Below are positions 35,254 to 44,198 of a stretch of 64,000 bases of DNA, one piece after another. Numbering within the stretch: the stretch's first letter is position 1; each line of letters starts with the position of its first letter. The notes beneath the pieces are model-generated. The model did not search any database. It was not told where the DNA came from and was given only the letters and a program-made list of their open reading frames with translations. The position numbers and the translations under genes were made by a program. This stretch comes from Perkinsus olseni (Eukaryota > Perkinsozoa > Perkinsida), in NCBI GenBank assembly GCA_013115125.1, contig JABANN010000022.1:1-64000 (forward strand), read 5' to 3'.

Positions 35254-35514
35254 TTAACTCACACGAGAGCCCTGCTCACGCCCTCTACTACGTTCTCGGC
35301 AAAACGATTCTTCGGCATCAAACCAAGTTGTTCCCGATTCATCCACAAGTACATCGGTGGCCCACTCCTCGATACTGTAGTCCGCGGTCCGGGAGGCCCC
35401 ACCAGTGATGGCCCTTCGATCATGATCAGTAAAACTCTCATTGCGGTCGATGGACTCGGCGGCCGTGGCATCATCCTCATGGCATGAACAGCATTTAGAT
35501 GACTTATTACCCAT
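35254..35514 (-). CDS. Small protein with dual-acylation N-terminus
   Basis: From the ATG at 35514 an 86-residue protein begins MGNKSSKCCSCHEDD. Gly2 with Ser at position 6 fits N-myristoyltransferase substrates, and cysteines 8, 9 and 11 fit S-palmitoylation, a classic two-signal plasma-membrane or pellicle anchor. The rest is acidic and polar with no predicted membrane helix, and ends with an Arg-rich tail. The frame stays open upstream to 35754, but I chose this start because of the motif. No enzyme domain is visible. In alveolates, small proteins of this type anchor to the inner membrane complex or flagellar membranes, so a structural or signalling adaptor is possible (inference). Confidence 0.55.
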   Translation of the reverse strand: MGNKSSKCCSCHEDDATAAESIDRNESFTDHDRRAITGGASRTADYSIEEWATDVLVDESGTTWFDAEESFCRERSRGREQGSRVS

Positions 35515-36001
35515 GGGAGCAACAACGCTGCAAGGACAAGAACTCGCCTGGGGTTCCTCATCATCATCATTGCCATACCGACCTAATCTTAGTCGGCTGT
35601 CGAGGCCCATGCGCAACAGGAAAGCTTCTGCAGAACTGCTAGGCACGCGACACACCGAATCGATAAGGAGTTTCCGCAATACTTTCCAACCAGAGAAACG
35701 AAAATCGAAATGGAGATGTTTGGCGGCTCTCTGACTCCTAATTCCCGAGACCATCTTTGAGACTTGTGAACTTCACCCTTCAACCTTGGCCGTTATTTTG
35801 TGCGCCCCCAAACTCAGCAGTACAGCGCCCCCTTTGTGATCAGGACAGCATCAGAGCATAACATAGTCTGCTTCCGGAGTGGTGTTAGTTCGGGAAGAAG
35901 CAGCGCAGGAAGTTGTTCAAAGCACTCCTACCGCTGCTCCGCTCCGTCGCATTTTGTTGAATGTTTGGCCATTTTGATCGTTGCCTTGGTGCCTTGATAG
36001 C
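35515..36001. other. Divergent spacer between acylated protein and LRR gene
   Basis: The minus-strand frame continues open to 35754 but is probably 5' flank. No other feature is seen. Confidence 0.4.
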
Positions 36002-37406
36002 ATGCACTCTGTACCCTCATGGGCAACAGCACTAGACCAGCCGTCCCCACCTGCCCGCGAGGGTCCCGCCGATCAGAGGTATCTTTGCCGTATCCTACGT
36101 CGATTAGAGCTAAACGTACCTCAAGCTAGGAAGGTCGAGATCGAAGCTACGGCCCATCATCACACCGCCCTCCCGAGGCTCTGGCTGCGATGCCTTGGCA
36201 GTGCCCTCACACACAACACTCGCTGTAGAGCTCTAAGACTCAGTGGATGCCGACTGGGCGATGACGAGGTCAGCAGCATGGCGATCGATACCAATGTTCT
36301 AGCTTGATGCTTGCGTGATTCGACCGATACCACTCTTTTCGCGACTTTCGAGATGGTGGAGGGGCCTCGTCGCCATCTGGCATCGCCTTGCCTGATTCCA
36401 GTCCCAGGTGCGGCTTCTGTGCTCCCAGATGGGTCGTTGGTCGAGCCTTCGTGACCTCTCACTGGACCACAACAACATCACATGCAAAGGGGCCCACGCA
36501 GTCTTCACTCAGCTAGCCACAGCCCCTATTGGAGTAGGGCAACGTTATGTCTCATCGGGAGCTCCCCCTCCCAGGGCCTATCTCTAGAGACTTGTGACCT
36601 ATCATTCAATAGAGTTGGAGACAGCGGCGCCCGACGAATGGCCTTGACTCTGGCACAACATAACAGCTCAGTGGTAGTGACAGGGGAGCAGCAGGGGCTT
36701 GGGTCAGTCCTAGTCCCTCAGGGTCAGGGGTTGAGAGTACTGAATCTGAGGGGCAATAGGATAGGCGACTGGGGTGCTGGGTGGCTCAGTTTGGTAAGTC
36801 CGCTCGGATGCATTCCACGCTCGGTGCAGTAGGTTATAGCCGTCTGGTTCGTCGACCTGCCGATCAGTTGGGGGTCGATGGTGACGCTTCGCGGGAATTA
36901 CGGTACGCGTGGTCTGTGGTCTAAACCCTCCGAAGGTCGAGGTGTATGGTTAGTGGATCTTGGGATTCCGTCTTCAACTGCCCGTCGAACTCAAGCTGAG
37001 GCCTTATTCTTGCATACTCGCGGCGAGTACATAAGGATGCGGCCTCACCGAGTAACTCGTCCCACTGCAGTCTAAGGTAGCTTGTTATGGTCTTCTAGGT
37101 GGTGAGGAACTTAGGGGCTGCTGGCTGCTCCCTAGAAGTATTGGATGTCTCAAAGTAATAATTCAGAGTACCACTCTCTGCTACCTGTGCGGGGGTCGAA
37201 CCTGGGTTGATGCGACGTCAAAATTTTCGCTTAAACTGTTGACCATTGCGGTCGTCAGGAACCCCAGAATAACCCTCAGTGGCGGCCTGGCTGAGCTCAG
37301 CATGGCATGTCGACAGGCCAGGCAGACGCTGGAGCTAGACGGCGTTGTAAGGCAGCTCATCAGGCTTCCGGCCCGATGGTCCTACAGGTCCTCGCAGTCG
37401 GCTTAG
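36002..37406 (+). CDS. Leucine-rich-repeat protein, ribonuclease-inhibitor type
   Basis: Several LRR units of the RNI type are visible in order: CRALRLSGCRLGDDEVSSMA (about 36215-36282), SLRDLSLDHNNITCKGAHAV (about 36437-36500), SLETCDLSFNRVGDSGARRM (about 36572-36640) and LRVLNLRGNRIGDWGAGWLS (about 36733-36792). A last partial unit, NPRITLSGGLAELSMACRQA, starts after a CAG acceptor near 37258 and runs to a TAG at 37404-37406. Frames differ between units, so short introns are present. I take ATG 36002 because it is in frame with the first repeat. Such proteins bind other proteins. NLRC3- or Ran-GAP-like roles are possible, but no catalytic or NACHT part is seen here. Confidence 0.62.
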
Positions 37407-38363
37407 GAGGCCTCACTTTGAAGGTATCCTTGGAGCGACCTAGGCTGCATACAGAAGAATCTTTCCAATCCCCCCTCGACGGGACGGAAGATACTCCCGT
37501 GAAAGTTCTCAAAACTTCGCCCTCTCGAGGGCTTATTGGACTGTCTGAGGAGCACATAGGCCGTAAGGGACTCCTGGATCGAGGGGCACCTACTTTTCTC
37601 CAGCCGACCACAGTGAACACTCTCCCGTTCCTTCTAGGTCTGTTGTTCTCTGGGGGGTAGCGGAAATATGACGACACTCTTCAGTTTGTCAGAAATCTCC
37701 CGTATGGGTGGAGCATTTGAGCTGAAAATGGATTAGGATCTGCGTAATTGATGTCCTCGTTGACGGAATTGTTTTGTTCGATCATGAAGATGATGCTTTC
37801 ATTGGCGAACCTGAACTTCCTATTCCTAGAGGCCCGCCGTCGCTAAACTGCCCTCTTGTTTATTCCCCAACTCGATCTCTCATTCCCGACCCTACCGCCG
37901 TTTTCGTAACTCCCTTGTCACGCTGTATTGGTTAGACTCCCTTTGGTCACCACTAGCGTACTAGGTTCAGAGCTGGTGCAAACCTTGCACGTATTCAAGC
38001 CTTCCCATGCCCTGCCACGGCCCCTCTCTGCTGGGGCCTCTAGAGGTACGCCGTCTGCCCTGCCCTTTGCCACGCGCTTCATCGTAGGTGAACCGTTGAA
38101 GGAGCGAAGCGGGAGGCCCCAGTCGGGTACTGTCATCTAGTTTTATAGTGTTCTAGTTATTGCTTCCCGCAGCACCTCTGTCCTCGGGACGGTCGAAGGT
38201 CCGTAGTGAGCAAGAGCGCCTCGTGGGCCATGCCAGGCAGGCTCAATCTGCTAAGTCCAGCGGGTGAGGCATCATTATGACTCCCACGGTCTCTGTTAAT
38301 GGTGCTTTCCTTGAGTTCCACAGTCTTAATGAAAGTTATGGTATCAGAGTTTGATCGTATCTA
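37407..38363. other. No gene recognised
   Basis: Between the LRR gene and MED7. Overlapping sense and antisense frames at 37928-38140 are mutual shadows with no family features. Probably 3' and 5' flanks. Confidence 0.4.
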
Positions 38364-39578
38364 ATGTCGGCCACGGCACCGGAAAGTGGTGACCCATCGG
38401 CCATTCTCTGGCCCCCTCCACCACCTTACTATAAGCTGTTCCAACCCGGGAAGGAGGACCAGTGGCCGGAGCCCCCTAGCCCTGATGAGATCAGCAAGCT
38501 CACCAACGACAAAGGGATGTACATGATGCTGGGTAGTAGGGGACCGTCCGTGACCTCACGGGCCAGTCGGCGTTCCCTCAGCTACGTCTCCCTCAGGTCG
38601 AGTGATGGAGGACTGCCGGAACCCAGCAGTGAAGATCACCGTACCGGAGATAGACAGCGATCTTCTGAGGTCAGCTTCATTGGGAGACCGGACCTGAGCT
38701 CACGACGTTCTCAGGTACGACCCTTCTTCGACGAGTCTCAAGCGAGAGATGGGCAAGCTGGTGGAGGAGCTACCCGATGGCGTTGGACATGTTGTTGGTA
38801 GTATGTCTACTGACCCCGCTACTGCCAGGTGGGTACTAGGGTACCTCTCGAGGCAGCAAGGCCGATTCTGTCGATCCGAGCTTCAGTCGTTGAGGAGGGT
38901 GCGGAGATGTTGGGATATTTATGGGTGGCTTGTTGTCAGGGACGGCCTACGACAGTTCGAGACGTTGGTCAAGAGTCTGTATCACGGTTTAGAGATCTTG
39001 CGGGGACATGAGGCCAAGAGACTGGCACTCCAGTTGGCTCGGGAGCAAGTGGAGGATCTTAGGTGGGTGCCTGCCTACCATGCGCTCGACTACCCCGCCT
39101 AGCATTTTGATCTTGTGATTATCTATCCCCACCATCGTCAGCCGACCGGAACAGTCTCCGTCCTCGGTTCGTGACAGTGCCAATTCCAACTGATGCGGTG
39201 CTTCTGAGTACCCTGTGAGCTGCCGAATACGCACAAAATATGATCTTGGCCCTTCCCCGCTATATCGATCAATTGCCACCGACTAAGGACCCTGGTGGGC
39301 TGACCCGTGCTGCCAAATGCATGTTTCGGGGCTACGTATGAGGTTTCAATCAGCTGAGTGTCGATCGAGATAGGGAACGGGTGAGACGGGCATTGCACCT
39401 GGGAGACTTCGTGGTCAGGTCGACGCTGGAGGACATAAGAGCTGCGACCGCGCAGGGTAGGGAAGCCCTGGGTCCGGTCAAGGACGAGCCACAGCCAATT
39501 GACGAAATCGTGTCTGTGAAAACAGAAGTTGCTCCCAGTGTTGGGGATCCAAGCCCTAAACGGAGGAAGCGACGGTGA
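38364..39578 (+). CDS. MED7: Mediator complex subunit 7
   Basis: Proposed exons: 38364-38714, 38743-38828, 38940-39062 and 39359-39578, giving about 259 residues (human 233). The N-terminus has the MED7 proline signature (ILWPPPPPYYKLFQPG, then YMMLG). The helical core follows: REMGKLVEELPDGVGHVV, then RDGLRQFETLVKSLYHGLEI and LRGHEAKRLALQLAREQ, matching the family order up to the conserved H-A-R/K-E segment. The last exon carries DRERVRRALHLGDFVVRSTL and ends with a basic KRRKRR tail. The introns at 38829-38939 and 39063-39358 keep phase exactly. The first intron has its acceptor at 38742, but its donor could be 38715 (28 nt) or 38670 (73 nt), since both keep frame. MED7 joins the middle module of Mediator and acts in RNA polymerase II initiation in the nucleus. 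Confidence 0.82.
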
Positions 39579-39968
39579 TTACTTTCTACCAGCCATCCTG
39601 ATGTGTTGGAGCTTGGAGTTGTTGTCAATACAGGAAGCCCTGGGGCCAGCATGCCCTCCGTAGATCCGCGGGACTGTACGTCAGGTAAAAGTACAGAATG
39701 CTGAAGTTATCATCAGTACTACCCTCGAGCTGGCGCGACACCGTCACCTGGGCTGTGTGCACTCGTTGCTGGAGAGTTGAACCACCCGGGGTGGTTTATG
39801 AGAAAGCCATTTGAGTAGTGGTGGCGATGATCTATCCTCTAAGTCGATGCAATACTCCCTGAGTCGGCTCGGTTGTCGATCTTTTCCATGCCCGCCGCCA
39901 ACAGTCTTTGCAGAGGACGCAACACCGATGTAATGGACAGAACGCGCCAAGGCCAGGGTAGTCGTCCT

Positions 39969-41458
39969 ATGACCACGAGTCTTTGGGTTCTCGTTGAATC
40001 AGGCGACTGCAACTCTAAGAATCGGAACGGTGGACTGGGTGCTCCCGAGGCCTTGGCCGCAATGAGGCTGCTTGTGGTACCGCAAGAGGACTCGTCAGAA
40101 GCTGCCGAGACTGACGGTGGGGCTCCGGGCGTCTCGAGTTGTGCAGTCGATTATCTCCTACCAGGCCTCACGCCCAATATAGTGTCATCACGACGGTCGG
40201 CAGATCAGCTGAGGGATATGAGAAGACGGATAAGATCAGTGAAGGACAGGCTCCACCAACTATCCTCAGGTGGGACACGACCATTCATCTGCGGTCCAGC
40301 CCCTTGGGAAGTCACCGCCTATGCCGCTCACTCGGGTGGTGGCTAGACGAGGAGGAGGACTTGAAGCTTCGTGAGATTTCAAATACACGGATCCCCTATG
40401 AAAGCGCTGGATCCACGTGGATCTGCATATTTGGACAACTGCGATTCCACAGTCAAATCCCTTCATGTCGTTCTCGCGGGATGAACCAAATGGTAGTTTC
40501 ACCCTCGGTGATTTTAGCGGATAACTTTGAGCCATAGTCGTCTCTAGTGTACTCTGAACATCGTGTCATTGCATCGCACGGCGAAGATCATCGGGGACGA
40601 GAAATATCTTTTTCCCGCTTAACGCCCAGTAGCATAGTGGGAGCTTATTACTGTAGTTCTCACTGCCTCAGGTGATGGGCTCAAACGGTCGGGATATTTT
40701 GCGATGATATCTGCATGTTTCCCTTCCATAGGTAACAGCACGAGTGTCAGTGTTCTGAGCGGCGGCAGTAGTGATCGGCCGGATGATGATTACTCAGCGG
40801 CATCAGGTATATCTTGAGTCCTATTCTCTGTCACAGTGTACTCCCTTCAGAGCAACGGGGTGATGTGTGGCAGTCCCTCGCCTTTACGACGTATCCAAGG
40901 TTGGTGCCTGATCATCACAGTTATAAGCTGCCACCAACAACAGATGGTCCGACTGTTACACGAGGCTCAGCTCCTATGGGTGCCTCCTCAGGCAGCAGTC
41001 AGAGGCTCCAAAGATCTGCGTATGGGGTATCTCGTGACCGTTATGAGAGTACGGCCGCGGTGTTGAAGAAGCAGCTTCGAGAGCACCACCGTGATGAGCT
41101 GATCGCCGAGTTGACCGCTAAGTACGCCTCGTCGCCCGCCGCGGAAAATGGGAACTCTAGACCGATTGTGGCGCCTCCGCGGAAGCCAGCGGAGGTTTAC
41201 AGTGGGGATGAGCGGTCGGTCTCTCATGTCCTCGAGGAGTCCGCGATAGAGGCGCTGGTGCGGTACAGAAGAGAGTTCCTCGATTATGTAACCAAAATAC
41301 GTGATGCTGAACTTGAGCGGAGCGATGCAACTTCATGGTACCTTTGTGACGTCCTCACTGACCAGCTCCTACGGGAGTGCATCGACAGCGTGACGGACTC
41401 TGTCTGTGATGATGTTGACACTTACGTCGATCGATTAATAGAATTCGAGATCAGCTGA
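39969..41458 (+). CDS. Hypothetical charged protein, multi-exon
   Basis: Not recognised. A first likely exon runs from ATG 39969 to about 40270 and ends in a basic helix (LRDMRRRIRSVKDRLHQL). A Ser/Asp-rich piece lies near 40737-40810. A long terminal exon from about 40940 ends at TGA 41458 and contains AAVLKKQLREHHRDELIAEL, then ALVRYRREFLDYVTKIRDAE and LLRECIDSVTDSVCDDVDTY. It is helical and charged with no membrane segment. The alternating acidic and basic helices suggest a cytoskeletal or basal-body scaffold, but that is composition only. Exon joins are not proven. Confidence 0.4.
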
Positions 41459-41933
41459 TCGTTTACTGCCATGAACCATTTCTGTTCGCCCGTCGTTGGG
41501 TTTTCTCAATTCACCACCTGTCGTGCGTCTACGGAATGGATTTTGCGGCGTTAGTACGATGCTAGTAGATGCTACCGCTACGGTCTCAACCTCCCTTCTG
41601 GTCATTCCGTTCTGGCATGAGCGTTGGCAACCCATAAAGCGGCGCGGTGTCAGCTGACTGGTCCTCGTTACAGGCCCTGGCCAACAGGCTGTACGCACTC
41701 AAGGCTCGTAGAAACTTCTCGGGCCTCGTCGTAGGTGATCGCGGAGGAGTGCCGCTCGGCGTACTCAGAGAACTCCTCCTGTACATTCCGTCCCTCCCGG
41801 AGCCACAGTTTTCCCCCTCCATGATGCCTGCTCTGTGACGGACACGATTTAGTCACCGAGTGGCTGTATGCTACCCTTGCACTCAACACGAGGGTGGCAC
41901 TTAACGAAGGAAAGACAAAGTTGATTAGTACTC
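41459..41933 (+). other. Possible short exon or small ORF
   Basis: A 63-codon plus-strand frame at 41647-41838 (LQALANRLYALKARRNFSGL) starts just before a TTACAG acceptor-like site and reads as natural protein sequence. The opposite strand is also open. It may be a last exon of something unresolved, or the 3' flank of the kinase gene on the minus strand. Confidence 0.25.
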
Positions 41934-43322
41934 TTACCAGGGGGCATCGTAGGTGATGGTGAGCAAATATGGTCCCTTGTACTCATCCTTGTGGTCGAAT
42001 ATGAAGTCCCCGACCTGGTCGACGAAGTACTGCATAAAGGAGTCCGGCAGTATGTCGGGATGGTCCAGTCCATAGACGGCCATCAGGATCAGTAGCTGCA
42101 CCCAACGGTCGATACCACCGCGGACGTAGGCTTCCCGGCACATGGCAAGCGTGTAGGAAGAATGATCAACACCTTGCTTCTCGACCTCATCCCAGTACGC
42201 ACGAAGGAGCTCGTCCTCCCATTTACGGCGGTCATCTGTCTTCACGTTGGAGATGCAGAACTGCGCGATATCGGCCGGCCCTTCCCCAACTGATACATCG
42301 GACCAGTCCACCGTATACAGCCTCTTGGCCTCGGCGTCCCACAGCTGATTGCCTGCATGATAGTCACCGTGGACCAGCGTCAGGGGATGCTTGCGCTCCC
42401 TCAATGCCTTCTGGTAGGCCTCCCACGTGGAGTTCTCGACAGCTTCGTCGATGAAGGCCACGAGCTCTCTACTCCACTTGCAATCGTACTTGCGCTCCCC
42501 AGCCTTGCCAGTAGTGATAGCCTCTTTAACCTTCCGCCACATGTCGGCTATGACACCCTTGTAGTATTTGAACATCGCTTCGTGTTGGCCTTGGACGTAG
42601 TCCCAGCCCTTCAACCAGGAGTACTGTCCCAACGGGCTCTGGCGCAGGGTTGAGGGCGTAGCTCCCCAATACTTGGCGTGGAATCTGGCCGCCACCACCA
42701 TGGCCTCTTCTACCAACTTCTGAGGGTTCTGGTCCGTCTTCAATGCCTCGGTCAATGACCCACCACCAATATTCTGCATGATGATAACTTCGCTCCCCCT
42801 GGCTCTGTTCCACTGGGACAAGTAAACGTTGGGGATCGGCACTGGTAAGGTCTCTGCAATCTCAGCGTAGAATCGGCCCTCGCGTTCACTGGTCCCAAAC
42901 ATACCGGCAAACATACGGGCCTTGAAAACCTGTGGGACGCTCTTAACCACCACACTATCATGCTGTTCGTCCTCGCCGATGGGCTCAATCTTCACTTTCC
43001 TGACGGATCCAACGTAGCCACCAGAGAGGGCGGCATCGTCCGCTGCAGGTTTCATCCCACAGGAGCGCAGAGCCTCATTCACGGGCTCGGTGGCCGGCCT
43101 CAGGAGAATCTTCCGCTCGAGTTTGATACGGAGTAAGTCGAGTTGAATGACGAGCCAGTACTTGATGTAGACCAGCTTCACGTAGAGATCCGACGAGGAA
43201 GCCGCTTCCACGACGGCTCCCAACCATCCGCACAGCTTCGAAAGAATCGAGTCGAATAGGCTGAACATGTGCGCGAGCAAAAAACTCACTGATGTGAAAT
43301 GAATCGACCGGGCCACACCCAC
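41934..43322 (-). CDS. Phosphotransferase-fold (APH/choline-kinase-like, EcK-type) small-molecule kinase
   Basis: A single open frame of 462 residues from ATG 43322. An N-terminal amphipathic or membrane-associated stretch precedes the kinase-like domain. VVVKSVPQVFKARMF holds the ATP-binding Lys, and EGRFYAEIAETLPVPIPNVY is followed by a hinge, EVIIMQNIGGGSL. The catalytic loop is LVHGDYHAGNQLWD (HxDxxxxN) and the metal-binding Asp lies in YTVDWSDVSVGEGPADIA. This order is typical of APH-family and EcK/DUF1679 kinases that phosphorylate alcohols, choline, sugars or steroids rather than proteins. The substrate is unknown. All key residues are present, so it should be active. The stop lies inside GTAAGAGTACTAAT, which also resembles an intron start, so the true C-terminus could be longer. 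Confidence 0.82.
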   Translation of the reverse strand: MGVARSIHFTSVSFLLAHMFSLFDSILSKLCGWLGAVVEAASSSDLYVKLVYIKYWLVIQLDLLRIKLERKILLRPATEPVNEALRSCGMKPAADDAALSGGYVGSVRKVKIEPIGEDEQHDSVVVKSVPQVFKARMFAGMFGTSEREGRFYAEIAETLPVPIPNVYLSQWNRARGSEVIIMQNIGGGSLTEALKTDQNPQKLVEEAMVVAARFHAKYWGATPSTLRQSPLGQYSWLKGWDYVQGQHEAMFKYYKGVIADMWRKVKEAITTGKAGERKYDCKWSRELVAFIDEAVENSTWEAYQKALRERKHPLTLVHGDYHAGNQLWDAEAKRLYTVDWSDVSVGEGPADIAQFCISNVKTDDRRKWEDELLRAYWDEVEKQGVDHSSYTLAMCREAYVRGGIDRWVQLLILMAVYGLDHPDILPDSFMQYFVDQVGDFIFDHKDEYKGPYLLTITYDAPW

Positions 43323-44198
43323 CCCCTTCCCCAGCTTTCAGCGGGTTGCACGTTCTCCCGCATGCAGCACCTCGAATCCTCGGCTGCTGGCTCTTGGCTG
43401 TTCTCCTTCCACCTCCCTGTCAAACCGACAATGGCTGGACCCTATAAATAGGGGCGCCGAGGCAGCACATGATTATTCTAGAGTCTACATCGACTAGATG
43501 TTGTCATGGGTCTCCCAGTCGTCATGGGTTTTCGAAAGTATTACATCTAGCCCGGCCCCTTACCGCTCATAAGCCCCTGAGATTCGGGCCGTCCAACATG
43601 TCAATTGTAGCCTGCCGAGGATAGCTCATCTGGAGGTATAGACGGATTCACGTACCGTCGATGAAGACGGCCACGTGGGCACATTCGAGCCAAATGTGCA
43701 GCAGTGGGACATCAGCTGTACGGCTAGCTCTAGCATGGTCACCTGTCTCTGCACACGAATGCTTGAATTCGTTCGGCTCTGGCGAGAACACGGCGTGAGG
43801 CGGGCCATCGGGCACTTCAAGTTTTATCCACCCTCCCGAGCTCGGCGTGAGTGAGTGATCACCCTCCCGAGTGAGTTCGTCCTCATTCAAATCGAGCTGG
43901 ACATGTCTACAGTAGTTGCCGTCACCGTAGCGAGGTGTTCGGTCGAACGTGCGTTGTTCATGGGCTTGAGAGTCCGTGGTCGCCAGGGGATTTTCGTTTG
44001 CTCCGGTTCAGGCTTCGGCAGTGCTACGCCCACTCCTCCCCACACTCGAAGGTTTGAGTATCAAGGCTTGGCTCCCGCCTTCGTTCCCACCCTGCGACAC
44101 TTACTAGTCCGAGAGGTCCAGGGTTCAACCCCAGCATCAGCGCATTAGTAAAATCGGTCTAATCTCTCAGTACTACTTTATCTTTCCTACCCGTTCTA
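43323..44198. promoter_or_regulatory. Divergent intergenic region with a TATA-like element
   Basis: TATAAATA at 43443-43450, within the near-palindrome CTATAAATAG, lies about 120 nt upstream of the minus-strand kinase start and about 750 nt upstream of the plus-strand repeat protein. It is placed better for the kinase gene. An open plus frame at 43855-44148 has no family features. Function is inferred from sequence only. Confidence 0.3.

Noticed and set aside
44090-44150. B-box-like GGTTCAACCCC considered as a tRNA
   Set aside because: No A box at the correct spacing and no acceptor stem.
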